This document shows positions 1 through 8,283 of a stretch of DNA of 64,000 bases, one piece after another. The DNA is from Alteraurantiacibacter hainanensis. Its GTDB lineage: Bacteria; Pseudomonadota; Alphaproteobacteria; Sphingomonadales; Sphingomonadaceae. The notes under the pieces are model-generated. The model did not search any database. It saw only the letters and a list, made by a program, of their open reading frames with translations, and was not told where the DNA came from. Location of the stretch: NCBI RefSeq assembly GCF_036321025.1, contig NZ_JAZAPB010000001.1, forward strand, positions 1 through 64,000, written 5' to 3'. Position 1 is the first letter of the stretch. Each line of letters opens with the position of its first letter. The position numbers and the translations under genes were made by a program.

Positions 1-2
1 TG

Positions 3-176
3 AAGGCCACTGGCAAGACCCACCGGGGCAAGGACAGCCTTGGCCGCCCATTTGCCGCCAATGCCCGCGACGTGGCCACATGGCGCAAGTCCAACGAGGC
101 CAGCATCAGCGAGACCGCACGGCACTTCAGCATCTCCCCAGCGACCGTAAAACGATACTGTGCTGCGCGTGACTAG
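3..176 (+). CDS. serine recombinase (resolvase/invertase family), C-terminal fragment
   Basis: The window opens inside a reading frame that ends at a TAG at 174-176; 57 residues are visible. They contain the block GRPFAANARDV, then WRKSNEASISETARHFSIS and ATVKRYCA, which is the characteristic C-terminal helix-turn-helix of small serine recombinases (Tn3-type resolvases and Pin/Hin invertases). The catalytic serine domain would lie to the left of the window. The fragment starts a stretch that also holds a tyrosine integrase and a restriction-modification gene, so it is probably part of a mobile element. Whether the full gene is intact cannot be told. Confidence 0.75.
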   Translation, partial: KATGKTHRGKDSLGRPFAANARDVATWRKSNEASISETARHFSISPATVKRYCAARD

Positions 177-304
177 CCGAAGACACCATCAGTGCTTCTA
201 CTTCGACCGAGTAACGGACGATTTGAGACGGTTAGTTTGTCGATGAAACAAACCTAGCGTAAACCTCCTGTTGGAAACCACTGTGATGTCGAGGGGGTCG
301 AACT

Positions 305-772
305 TTGAACCGCTACTGGGCGCTCATCAATGTGTTTGCTCTAGCGGCTTGCCAGCAGAGCAATGAGACCAATGGCCGCACTGTCGGCTTCGTTGAAGAC
401 CCTGAGAGATGCAACGAGACTTGGGTGGCTTTACTGGATCAGGAGCGAAGCAGGGTCCTCAATGAGGAAGATTATTGGCCGGAAATGGTCGTCCTAGACG
501 CGGAGTTTGGGGGTGATGCCGAGTTGGCATCCCGATATATGGTGGCGCGGGGTTGGTCTGGGGTTGCAATGCCCCCACGTGACCAGTCCGACACCATGTA
601 TTTTCTACCCGGGGTCACTTTCAATATATCGGGCGAGGTGGCTAGTGTAACTCATGGGGACCTTCTTACACCGTGTAAGGCGTCTTGGGTTTCTGGGGTC
701 CCATTCACTAGAGTTATCCGGCGGTACTCTGGGGAGAACGGGGGTATCGCTTATGAGGTTGAGGCTCGTTAA
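305..772 (+). CDS. hypothetical lipoprotein, 155 aa
   Basis: The frame begins at a TTG. Its first 16 residues form a short hydrophobic stretch ending in LAAC, a good lipobox (Cys16), so the mature protein would be a lipid-anchored protein of about 140 residues. I recognise no domain. Two or three further cysteines (near residues 37 and 125) could form a disulphide in the periplasm. Base composition is visibly lower in GC than the core genes to the right, in keeping with acquired DNA. The TTG start is weakly supported because no clear ribosome binding site is seen, but no later start would keep the signal peptide. Confidence 0.5.
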   Translation: MNRYWALINVFALAACQQSNETNGRTVGFVEDPERCNETWVALLDQERSRVLNEEDYWPEMVVLDAEFGGDAELASRYMVARGWSGVAMPPRDQSDTMYFLPGVTFNISGEVASVTHGDLLTPCKASWVSGVPFTRVIRRYSGENGGIAYEVEAR

Positions 773-866
773 TCTGTCTCCCCCCACCTTTGCTCTTAGA
801 CGCAACCCTTACGCGCCTATTCCAAAAGCCGCTTTATCTGCGGCCCCCGCGCGCTAAGACATTAGC

Positions 867-3758
867 ATGACACCCCAGCAGTTTATCGCCAAGTGGCGCG
901 ACGCCGAACTGAATGAGCGCGCCGCCTCGCAGAGCCACTTCAACGATCTGTGTGCATTGCTGGGGGTGGACGACCCTATTTCTGCTGACCCCAAGGGTGA
1001 GTGGTATGCCTTCGAGAAGGGGGCGACCAAGACGAGTGGCGGCGAAGGCTGGGCCGACGTGTGGCGCAAGGGCTGCTTCGCGTGGGAGTACAAGGGGAAG
1101 AAGAAGGACTTGGACAAAGCCTTCGCCCAGCTCCAGCAGTACGCCATCGCGCTGGAGAACCCACCGCTCCTGATCGTGTCCGACATGGACCGCTTCCGCA
1201 TCCACACCAACTGGACCAACACCGTCCAGGTGGTGCACGAGTTCGCACTCGACGACCTGAACGATGGGGCCACGCGCGACCTCCTGCGTAGCGCCTTCGA
1301 AGAACCCGAGCGCCTCCGCCCTTCAAAGACCCGCCAAATGCTCACCGAAGAGGCGGCGGAGGAGTTCTCCCAGCTCGCCCAGCGCCTACGCGACAGGGGA
1401 CACGACGGACCCGCCGTGGCCCACTTCGTCAACCGGCTGGTCTTCTGCATGTTCGCCGAGGACGTTGGCCTCCTGCCAGGTCATATGTTTTCGGAGATGC
1501 TGAAAGCCAGCCGCTCGCAGCCCGAGACGTTCGCCGACCATGCCGCCACTCTATTCGCCGCGATGAAATCCGGTGGGCTGGTCGGCTTCACTAAGGTGGA
1601 GTGGTTCAACGGCGGCCTGTTCGACGACGATACCGCCCTGCCGCTCGACCGGGACGACATCGCCCTCCTGATCGCCGCCGCCAAGCTGGACTGGTCCGAG
1701 GTGGACCCCTCAATCCTCGGCACCCTGTTCGAACGCGGGCTGGACCCTGACAAGCGCAGCCAGCTCGGGGCGCACTATACCGACCGCGACAAGATCATGC
1801 AGATCGTGGAGCCGGTCATCATCCGGCCCCTGTCCGATGAATGGGCGGCAATCCGGTCGGAGATTGAGGAGTTGGTGTCGAGCGCCCCGCAGCAGACCGC
1901 TGACAAGCTCCTGCGTGGCTCCGAGTTGGGGAAGCGGACCAAGGCTCTCGACAAGGCTCAGGAGCTACTCAGGGGCTTCGTGGAGCGCCTCCGGACGTTC
2001 CGGGTACTTGACCCGGCGTGTGGTTCCGGAAACTTCCTGTATCTGTCCCTGCTCGCCCTCAAGGACTTGGAGCATCGCGCCAACCTTGAGGCTGAGGCGC
2101 TGGGCTGTACGCGCGAGTTCCCGGCAGTCGGCCCCGAGTGCGTGCTCGGGATCGAGCTGAACCCCTATGCGGCAGAGCTGGCCCGCGTCTCGGTGTGGAT
2201 TGGTGAAATCCAGTGGATGCGCCGCAACGGCTTCGAGGCCGCCCGCAATCCCATCCTCCGCAGCCTCGGCAACATAGAGTGCCGGGATGCTGTGTTGGAC
2301 GAGGAGACGGGCGAGCGCGCCCGCTGGCCCGAGGCCAATGTGGTGGTCGGCAATCCTCCATTTCTCGGGGACCGCAAGATCGTCCCCGAACTCGGGATAG
2401 AATACGCGACAAGGCTGCGTGCAGCTTACATGGGCTGTGTACCTGGCGGAGCGGACCTCGTTTGTTACTGGTTTGCGAGGGCATGGAAGATGATTAGCGA
2501 CAGATCCCTTGAACGCGCCGGATTGGTCGCCACCAACTCGATCCGAGGCGGTGCCAACCGCGAGGTACTCAAACCCATTGCTGCGTCGGGTCGTATCTTT
2601 GAGGCCCTGAGCGATGAGGACTGGACCGTGGAAGGAGCCGCCGTACGTGTGTCCTTGATTTGCTTCGAGGCATCTGGCGGTAGTGGCGCAGTTCTCAACG
2701 GAAGGAACGTCCCGGAAATCTACAGCGATCTTACTGGTGGTCTCGATAGCGTCGACCTGACTTCCGCCGCACGACTGCCCAAGAACAGCGGTGTGGCCTA
2801 CCAAGGGGTGATAAGTTACGGACCATTCCAAATAGAGGCGAGCGAAGCCCGGGAGTTGCTCCAGCTTCCCCGCAACCCTGACGGGTCCTCCAACCACGAG
2901 GTAGTCAAACCTTGGGTCAATGGACAAGACATTACGCGCCGACCCTCCAACAGATGGATCATCGCATTTTCGGACGAGGCAGCAGCATCGGACGCTTCCT
3001 TGTACGAAGGTCCATGGAGCATAGTCGAACAGCGGGTCCGCCCTTACCGCGCTCAGCGAGATAATGAGGTCCTAAACCGGTATTGGTGGCGTCTCTGGCG
3101 CAGTCGACCTGAAATGAGTGAGGCCGTGGTCAACCTGCACCGTCAAATCATTACACCCCGGGTTTCCAAGCATCGCCTGTTCGTGTGGCGAGAGGCAACG
3201 GTTATCGCGGACAGTGCGACGGTTGCCATTGCCCGGGACGACGATACGACTTTCGGCATCCTCCACAGCTACTTCCATGAACTCTGGGCGCTAAGGATGG
3301 GTACATTCATGGGGGCTGGCAACGACCCTCGTTACACTCCATCATCGACGTTCGAGACCTTCCCCTTCCCACAGGGTTTAACCCCCGACATCCCAGCCGC
3401 CGACTATGCCGATGATCCCCGCGCCGTGGCCATCGCCACCGCAGCGGCCCGTCTCGATGAGCTGCGCGAGAACTGGCTAAACCCGCCCGACCTGATTGAG
3501 CGTGTCCCCGAGGTTGTCCCCGGCTACCCCGACCGTATCATCCCCAAGGACGAGACCGCCGCCAAGGAGCTGAAGAAGCGCACCCTCACCAACCTGTACA
3601 ACAAGCGCCCCGCATGGCTCGACCACGCCCACCGCGCCTTGGATGAGGCTGTGGCCGATGCCTACGGCTGGGGCGACGATTGGCGCGCTGGCACGCTCAC
3701 CGACGACGAAATCCTAGCCCGCCTGTTCCAACTCAATCAGGAGCGAGCGGCCCGTTAG
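867..3758 (+). CDS. MmeI-like type IIL restriction-modification enzyme
   Basis: A single 963-residue polypeptide that combines a nuclease, an adenine-N6 methyltransferase and target recognition, the architecture of MmeI (about 920 residues). The N-terminal PD-(D/E)XK site is D64-X9-E74-Y-K76, matching the D-X9-EXK spacing of MmeI. The methyltransferase follows with motif I DPACGSGNF at about residues 382-390 and motif IV NPPF at 496-499, typical of N6-adenine methylation. The region after residue 620 should be the target recognition domain; the block VNGQDITRRPSNRWII is characteristic of that family. In this family the methyl group on one strand protects host DNA and cutting occurs about 20 bp from the site. 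The enzyme looks intact. It lies in the integrated element, directly followed by an unrecognised gene. Recognition sequence cannot be deduced by eye. Confidence 0.9.
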   Translation: MTPQQFIAKWRDAELNERAASQSHFNDLCALLGVDDPISADPKGEWYAFEKGATKTSGGEGWADVWRKGCFAWEYKGKKKDLDKAFAQLQQYAIALENPPLLIVSDMDRFRIHTNWTNTVQVVHEFALDDLNDGATRDLLRSAFEEPERLRPSKTRQMLTEEAAEEFSQLAQRLRDRGHDGPAVAHFVNRLVFCMFAEDVGLLPGHMFSEMLKASRSQPETFADHAATLFAAMKSGGLVGFTKVEWFNGGLFDDDTALPLDRDDIALLIAAAKLDWSEVDPSILGTLFERGLDPDKRSQLGAHYTDRDKIMQIVEPVIIRPLSDEWAAIRSEIEELVSSAPQQTADKLLRGSELGKRTKALDKAQELLRGFVERLRTFRVLDPACGSGNFLYLSLLALKDLEHRANLEAEALGCTREFPAVGPECVLGIELNPYAAELARVSVWIGEIQWMRRNGFEAARNPILRSLGNIECRDAVLDEETGERARWPEANVVVGNPPFLGDRKIVPELGIEYATRLRAAYMGCVPGGADLVCYWFARAWKMISDRSLERAGLVATNSIRGGANREVLKPIAASGRIFEALSDEDWTVEGAAVRVSLICFEASGGSGAVLNGRNVPEIYSDLTGGLDSVDLTSAARLPKNSGVAYQGVISYGPFQIEASEARELLQLPRNPDGSSNHEVVKPWVNGQDITRRPSNRWIIAFSDEAAASDASLYEGPWSIVEQRVRPYRAQRDNEVLNRYWWRLWRSRPEMSEAVVNLHRQIITPRVSKHRLFVWREATVIADSATVAIARDDDTTFGILHSYFHELWALRMGTFMGAGNDPRYTPSSTFETFPFPQGLTPDIPAADYADDPRAVAIATAAARLDELRENWLNPPDLIERVPEVVPGYPDRIIPKDETAAKELKKRTLTNLYNKRPAWLDHAHRALDEAVADAYGWGDDWRAGTLTDDEILARLFQLNQERAAR

Positions 3759-4556
3759 GTGCATCTGCCTCCGCAGCTTCCCCTCCCCGTCCAGCAAGAT
3801 CAGAGCAGCCCGCGTGTGACAAAGCTAACCATAACCAACACTGACCCTGACAACCCCGATGATGAGCGTGTCATCGAAGAGCTGGGCCTGGAACTCCCCG
3901 CCGATGCACCCCAGACAGTGCCAGCCGCGTTCGCAGACGCAATCCTTACGGCTTCAGAAAATGCGCCGGAGGAGGCACCGCCGCTACCAGTCCATGCCGC
4001 AGCCCAAGCCTTCCTGAAGTCGGAGCACGAAAGGATCAGCAAGCAACTCAAAGAACAATACGGGTTGAACATGGGGGGTGGCTCGCCGTGGGCCTACAAG
4101 CCCAAGCCCAAGGACGCATACAACCTCTGGAAGCGGGCGGTGCCATTGTTCAAAGAGCTGCCACAGTCCTTGGATTGGTCGGTGATCCAACTCGCCGCGC
4201 ATCTCGACAAAACCGAAGCCAACTTCGATGTCACCCGGGACATGATGTATGACCAGCTCAACGGGTACGCTGTGAAGGACCTACGCCGCGCTTTGGAGAA
4301 GCTCGGTGTGCGATTTGAGCTGAGACTGCCAGTGACCATCGCATCGCTTCGGCAGCAGTTCATCGAGAGAAGGGACGCCCTTCAGGGGAAGGCCGAAGAG
4401 CAGTTCAAAGGAGAGTTCGTGATCCGTGGAAACAAGGTCTGGATCAACGGGAACTCGTACGCGATCCAGCGAGCGCCCAACGGAGCAAGGCGCGTCCGCT
4501 ACGGGTCTAACGGCTGGCTCAACGTTGAGGCGTTGAAGGATTTTTGCACACGGTAG
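3759..4556 (+). CDS. hypothetical protein next to the MmeI-like gene, 265 aa
   Basis: The frame opens with a GTG directly after the TAG of the restriction-modification gene, with no intervening base. A second GTG at 3816 (VTKLTITN) may be the true start, because the first 19 residues are Pro/Gln-rich and look non-coding. The N-terminal third is acidic and Pro/Ala-rich, so probably flexible. The middle has a helical region around the block AYNLWKRAVPLFKELP. The C-terminal 45 residues (FKGEFVIRGNKVWINGNSY and following) look like a compact beta domain. I recognise no family. Its position suggests co-transcription with the enzyme, but a role in restriction is inference only. Confidence 0.6.
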   Translation: MHLPPQLPLPVQQDQSSPRVTKLTITNTDPDNPDDERVIEELGLELPADAPQTVPAAFADAILTASENAPEEAPPLPVHAAAQAFLKSEHERISKQLKEQYGLNMGGGSPWAYKPKPKDAYNLWKRAVPLFKELPQSLDWSVIQLAAHLDKTEANFDVTRDMMYDQLNGYAVKDLRRALEKLGVRFELRLPVTIASLRQQFIERRDALQGKAEEQFKGEFVIRGNKVWINGNSYAIQRAPNGARRVRYGSNGWLNVEALKDFCTR

Positions 4557-4639
4557 CGGCACAGTCGGTGTCCTGTTGTATTTATATACAGAGGCACAGA
4601 ATACCAATCGACCCTGTCGGCGATTTGATACCGTCTGAA

Positions 4640-4655
4640 GAAAGGCCGCCCTTTC
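4640..4655. terminator. weak hairpin between convergent genes
   Basis: Six-base arms GAAAGG and CCTTTC enclose a four-base loop in the gap between the plus-strand unknown gene ending at 4556 and the minus-strand gene ending at 4685. No long T-run follows on either strand, so this is only a tentative terminator. A second small hairpin, TGTAT-TTAT-ATACA, lies near 4577-4590. Nothing else is seen in this gap. Confidence 0.3.
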
Positions 4656-4684
4656 TCGCGCTCCATCTGTCTCGTTTTCGCCTG

Positions 4685-4906
4685 CTACTCGCCGGATATA
4701 TCGCGCCGTCCGTTACGGCGGCGCTCTGCGACTAGGTAGGCCATGCCCCCGCCTAGGGCCATCACGGGAAGCGTGTTGAAGGGGGTATCGAGGAACCAGC
4801 CAAAAATGACTGCTGCGAATACCCCCAGCCCGACCGGGACCTCCCAGCGTCCCCACCACCCGGACCCCAAAATCACGAGCCCCAGGACTGTCATCATCAG
4901 TTCCAT
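4685..4906 (-). CDS. small hypothetical membrane protein, 73 aa
   Basis: An ATG preceded by a GGGAGG-type ribosome binding site opens a 73-residue frame with two hydrophobic stretches, roughly residues 4-32 and 43-60, separated by WFLDTPFNTLP and ending in a basic, Arg-rich tail. This reads as a two-span inner-membrane protein with both ends on the same side. It lies 73 bases downstream of the integrase on the same strand and inside the same element. I recognise no family. It is short, so chance coding cannot be excluded, but the hydrophobic pattern and the binding site favour a real gene. Confidence 0.5.
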   Translation of the reverse strand: MELMMTVLGLVILGSGWWGRWEVPVGLGVFAAVIFGWFLDTPFNTLPVMALGGGMAYLVAERRRNGRRDISGE

Positions 4907-4979
4907 ATATTGCCCCGCCTCCCGGTGCAGAAGCTAGCCGCAAGGCTATCGAGGGCTAATGGAAAGGGAAGGTCCCCCA

Positions 4980-5987
4980 TTACCATGTCAGGCTCCTCGC
5001 TGCTTCCCGGAGATAGTCCGGGTGATACCTCGCATAGACCCGCACGGTGACGTTAATGTCCCTGTGCCCCAGGTAGGAGGCAATCTCCGCCATAGGCACC
5101 CTATCCTCGGCCATCCACACCGCGGCAGTGTGCCGCAGCATGTGAGGGTGGAGAGATACCCCACTGCGCCTCGCGGCAGCAGCAAAGCCCTTCTTAATGT
5201 CTTTGCAGGGTGCCCCATTGTGTTCGATTATGTACTCGGTCGTGCGCCCTAGGTGGGCCTCGCAAAGGGCGGGCATAATCACGTCGTTGAGTGGCACGGT
5301 GGCGCGGTACTTGCTGTTCTGCCTCCGGCCCTCGGGGTTCAGGTTCAGGATACGGCGGGTGAAGTCCACCTGCTCCCACTTCGCTTCCAGCAAGGCTGTC
5401 TTGCGGCCACCCGTTGTCACCCCAAGCATGGCGAACAGCTTGATGTGCGGGGTAGCGCATCCATCGAGAAAGCGGCGAAACTCGTCCTTGGTCACATGCC
5501 CCACGCTCGTCTCGGGCATGGCGGGCAGCTTGATCGGCGGGGCGGCAGGGATATGCCGCTCACCCACCGCCCAGTTACAGGCAGTGCGAATAAGGGACAG
5601 CTCGTGGCGCATTGTGTTGATCGCACGGTTGCGCCAGGCGAGGTAGTCCTTGCTCACCTTGGCGTCGATCAGGTCAGGCCGCAGGTCGGCCCAGTATCTC
5701 TTACAGGCGGCCCAGCACTCCCGTTTGCGGCCCTCCTGCTTCTCGCCATTGAGACTATCGAGGTACGTCTCGACGATGTCCCCAATAGTACCGAAGCCAC
5801 GCTCTTGCAGCCTTGAGGCTTCCCAGCGGGCGCGAGCATCGGCCCTGGCCGTTTGGAGGTCGGTCGTCCCCAGCGATATGCGGGTCCGCGTTCCATGAGG
5901 ATTACGGGCAATCAGGCAATAGGACCAATAGCGAGTGCCATCGGCACGGGTCCGGGTGAGTTTTCCAATCGTGTAGGGTTCAGACAT
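4980..5987 (-). CDS. tyrosine-type site-specific integrase
   Basis: A 335-residue phage/island integrase. The N-terminal part (1-60) resembles the arm-binding domain of integrases; residues 65-150 form the core-binding SAM-like domain; the catalytic domain follows. The active-site set is visible: Arg195 in TTGGRKTALLEAKW, a probable Lys at 226, His282-x-x-Arg285 in HPHMLRHT, His308 in LGHRDI, and the nucleophile Tyr318 in VRVYARYHP. The gene lies about 120 bases from the 3' end of tRNA-His, the classical setting in which such an enzyme inserts its element into the tRNA 3' end. It appears intact, so the element may still be mobile. Start chosen at the ATG giving a full N-terminal domain. Confidence 0.92.
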   Translation of the reverse strand: MSEPYTIGKLTRTRADGTRYWSYCLIARNPHGTRTRISLGTTDLQTARADARARWEASRLQERGFGTIGDIVETYLDSLNGEKQEGRKRECWAACKRYWADLRPDLIDAKVSKDYLAWRNRAINTMRHELSLIRTACNWAVGERHIPAAPPIKLPAMPETSVGHVTKDEFRRFLDGCATPHIKLFAMLGVTTGGRKTALLEAKWEQVDFTRRILNLNPEGRRQNSKYRATVPLNDVIMPALCEAHLGRTTEYIIEHNGAPCKDIKKGFAAAARRSGVSLHPHMLRHTAAVWMAEDRVPMAEIASYLGHRDINVTVRVYARYHPDYLREAARSLTW

Positions 5988-6105
5988 CAGCAGTCTCCTC
6001 CAAAGTCCGCCAGCGGCGGAGGGATTGGACGAGGGCCAGCAACGGCGCAGGTTCAGATGAACCCAAGGAGCGCCGGTACTTTCCGAGCTAAACTACTGGA
6101 GAAAA

Positions 6106-6183
6106 TGGGGCGACCGACGGGATTTGAACCCGCGACCTCCGGTACCACAAACCGGCGCTCTAACCAACTGAGCTACGATCGCC
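6106..6183 (-). tRNA. tRNA-His (GTG)
   Basis: Cloverleaf on the minus strand: acceptor GCGATCG paired to CGGTCGC, the D-arm begins TAGCTCAG, anticodon stem CCGGT/ACCGG closes the loop TTGTGGT with anticodon GTG, and the T-arm carries TTCGAAT. The genome encodes G-1 (base 6183) opposite C73 and a CCA end (6108-6106), both identity features of tRNA-His. The 3' end faces the integrase, and the 3' end of this gene is the probable attachment site of the element on the left. Confidence 0.97.
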
Positions 6184-6377
6184 ACAACGAACAGGCACAC
6201 ATGCCGAGGCCCGGCCTGTTAGGGGTCTGCGCCGGTCGGTCAAGCCGCATTCGGCGCGGGCGCTGGCCTGTTGCACAAGTCGCGCCGCGTGCAAAGTGAA
6301 AAGTGCTTGTGGGGGCGTTACACGCAATAAAATTTCGCGGCTTGAACGGCGATATGGCGCGGCTAAACAATGCGCGC

Positions 6378-7010
6378 ATGACGACTCCGGGCGAAACATC
6401 TGCCGAGATTCTCACGCGCCACCCGCGCGTGCGCCGCGTGCCCTCCCCGCGGCTGACGTTGCTCGACTGCCCGCGTTTCCTGCCGCCCGAACTGTGCGAA
6501 AGCCTGATCAAGCTGATCGACAAGGATCGGCGCCCTTCCACCATCGCCGATGCCAATGGCGACGACTATTTTCGCACCAGCGAGACGTGCGATCTCGACG
6601 CGAAGGAGGCCGCGGTGAAGGAGCTGGAGGAGATGCTGTTCGAACTCAACGGCATCGATCCGGCCCACGGTGAGCCGGTGCAGGGCCAGCGCTATGCCGT
6701 GGGGCAGGAATTCAAGCCGCACACCGACTATTTCGAGCCGCAGGGGCCGGACTTCACCAAGTTCTGCAGCGTCGCGGGCAATCGCACCTGGACCTTCATG
6801 GTCTATCTCAACGAAGTCGAGGCGGGCGGCGGCACGCGCTTCAAGGTAATCGGCAAGACCTTCCAGCCCGAGACCGGAAAGCTGGTGTGTTGGGACAACC
6901 ACCGGCCCGACGGCAGTCTGAACGCCGCCACGCTTCATCACGGCATGAAAGTGCGCAAGGGCGTGAAATACGTGATCACCAAGTGGTATCGCGAAAAGCA
7001 CTGGGGGTGA
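6378..7010 (+). CDS. prolyl 4-hydroxylase-like 2OG-Fe(II) oxygenase
   Basis: A soluble 2-oxoglutarate- and iron-dependent dioxygenase of the prolyl 4-hydroxylase alpha-subunit family. Iron ligands are His115 and Asp117 in KPHTDYF and a distal His at 187/188 in LHHGMKV; Lys197, about ten residues further on, is placed to bind 2-oxoglutarate. The family hydroxylates proline or related residues; the bacterial target is unknown. Length (210 residues) is normal. The open frame extends upstream to a GTG at 6303 and has another ATG at 6354; I chose the ATG at 6378 because the residues before it are not typical of relatives. The GFA-type gene begins four bases downstream, so the two are probably co-transcribed. 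Confidence 0.85.
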   Translation: MTTPGETSAEILTRHPRVRRVPSPRLTLLDCPRFLPPELCESLIKLIDKDRRPSTIADANGDDYFRTSETCDLDAKEAAVKELEEMLFELNGIDPAHGEPVQGQRYAVGQEFKPHTDYFEPQGPDFTKFCSVAGNRTWTFMVYLNEVEAGGGTRFKVIGKTFQPETGKLVCWDNHRPDGSLNAATLHHGMKVRKGVKYVITKWYREKHWG

Positions 7011-7014
7011 TGAA

Positions 7015-7428
7015 ATGACCGAATCACGAGAAGGCGGCTGCCATTGCGGCACGGTGCGGTTCACCGTCGATCTGCCCGAAGAGCCGACGATCCGCCGCTG
7101 CAACTGCACGATCTGCGCGATGAAGGGCGTCGTCATGCTCGACGTTCCGCTTGCCGCGCTGGAAATCACGAAGGGCGAGGATGCGTTGACGCTCTACACC
7201 TTCGGTTCGGGCGAGGCGAAGCATCGCTTCTGCTCGAAGTGCGGCATTCACCCGTTCCACCAGACCCGTTCGGATCCCGACAAGTACGGCGTCAACGTCG
7301 CCTGCATCGACGGGATGACGATCTACGATTTTGCCGAGGTGCCGGTGTTCGACGGGCAGAACCACCCGATGGACACCGGCGAGTCCGTCTATCTGGGCGT
7401 GATGCGGTACGAAAAGTCCGAACGCTGA
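7015..7428 (+). CDS. GFA-family (glutathione-dependent formaldehyde-activating-like) zinc protein
   Basis: A 137-residue protein of the GFA (CENP-V/GFA) family. Two zinc-binding cysteine sets are visible: Cys9/Cys11 in GGCHCGTVRF with Cys29/Cys31/Cys34 in CNCTIC, and Cys73/Cys76 in FCSKCGIHPF. The prototype Gfa was proposed to speed the joining of formaldehyde and glutathione, but most members, like this one, have no proven reaction. The gene starts four bases after the oxygenase. Some 2OG oxygenases release formaldehyde when they demethylate, so a functional link is conceivable, but that is inference. Confidence 0.85.
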   Translation: MTESREGGCHCGTVRFTVDLPEEPTIRRCNCTICAMKGVVMLDVPLAALEITKGEDALTLYTFGSGEAKHRFCSKCGIHPFHQTRSDPDKYGVNVACIDGMTIYDFAEVPVFDGQNHPMDTGESVYLGVMRYEKSER

Positions 7429-7434
7429 ATCGAA

Positions 7435-7460
7435 AAGGGCGGCCCGCCTGGACCGCCCTT
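7435..7460. terminator. bidirectional intrinsic terminator
   Basis: Perfect eight-base arms AAGGGCGG (7435-7442) and CCGCCCTT (7453-7460) with a ten-base loop lie between the convergent GFA gene and rpmE. An A-run precedes and a TT follows, so it can serve both directions. Confidence 0.7.
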
Positions 7461-7492
7461 CCCTGATTTCGCCACGCTTTCGTGGAAGACGC

Positions 7493-7720
7493 TTACTTCT
7501 TCTTCAGCGACAGACCACCAAAACGCTTATTGAACTGGGCCACTCGGCCGCCATCCTGAAGACGCTGCGGGCCGCCGGTCCACGCCGGGTGGCTGGTGGG
7601 GTCGATTTCGAGGTTCATCGTATCGCCCTCGCTGCCCCAGGTGGAGCGCGTCTGGAATTCGGTGCCATCGGTCATCTTGACCGTGATCATGTGGTAATCG
7701 GGATGTAAGTCGGCCTTCAT
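7493..7720 (-). CDS. rpmE: 50S ribosomal protein L31
   Basis: A 75-residue L31 of the type seen in alphaproteobacteria, with the start MKADLHPDYH and the conserved block STWGSEGDTMNLEIDPTSHPAW read across residues 27-47. The CxxC zinc motifs of the zinc-binding form are absent, so this is the zinc-independent form. The protein binds the central protuberance of the 50S subunit and helps bridge to the 30S head. The gene lies 88 bases after fabZ on the same strand, in the place where many Gram-negative bacteria carry lpxA; see the finding on missing lipid A genes. Confidence 0.96.
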   Translation of the reverse strand: MKADLHPDYHMITVKMTDGTEFQTRSTWGSEGDTMNLEIDPTSHPAWTGGPQRLQDGGRVAQFNKRFGGLSLKKK

Positions 7721-7808
7721 GGCATTGTGTCCTTTATGGTGTGAGCCGGTTCCGACCGGTTCGCCAATGTCTGGGAAGCGGCGCCTTTATATGCGCGCCG
7801 AAATAAAA

Positions 7809-8258
7809 TCAAGCGTCCGCGATCATGGCCGTGATGCTGACCTCGCAAGTCACCTTGCCCTCCACGCTGGCCTTGCAGTCGAACTTGCAGACCTTGCTGC
7901 GCTGCTGGGTGAAGGTGCTCTCCAGCGTCAGCAGGCAACCCGGGGTTACCGGTGCGCGGAACTTCGCGTTCTCGATGGCCATGAAATAGACGAGCTTGCC
8001 CGTTCCGGCCAGTTCCAGCGTCTCGATCCCGAGGATGCCGCTGGCCTGCGCCAGCGCCTCGATCTGCAACACGCCAGGCATGATCGGGCGTCCGGGGAAA
8101 TGTCCCTGGAAGAACTGCTCGTTCATGGTCACGCCCTTGATGGCGGTGATGCTCTCGCCCTTGGCGAGATGCGTCACGCGGTCGACCAGCAACAGCGGAT
8201 AGCGATGCGGCAGGGCCTCGAGAATACGGACGACGTCGTAGTCTTGCGTTTCGCTCAT
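7809..8258 (-). CDS. fabZ: 3-hydroxyacyl-[acyl-carrier-protein] dehydratase FabZ
   Basis: A 149-residue hot-dog fold dehydratase of type II fatty acid synthesis, removing water from (3R)-hydroxyacyl-ACP in the cytoplasm. The catalytic pair is His53 in FQGHFPGRPIMPG and Glu67 in QIEALAQASG. Length and N-terminus (…LPHRYPLLLVDRV) are standard. The gene sits 25 bases downstream of the OmpH/Skp gene; in most proteobacteria lpxD would lie between them. Translation start at ATG 8258 matches family length. Confidence 0.97.
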   Translation of the reverse strand: MSETQDYDVVRILEALPHRYPLLLVDRVTHLAKGESITAIKGVTMNEQFFQGHFPGRPIMPGVLQIEALAQASGILGIETLELAGTGKLVYFMAIENAKFRAPVTPGCLLTLESTFTQQRSKVCKFDCKASVEGKVTCEVSITAMIADA

Positions 8259-8283
8259 GGCCCTGCCCCATTCTCGTCTTGTC

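Noticed and set aside
1..6105. Second copy of the tRNA-His 3' end marking the other boundary of the element
   Set aside because: Reading this stretch I found no repeat of the tRNA end; the boundary is probably outside the window.
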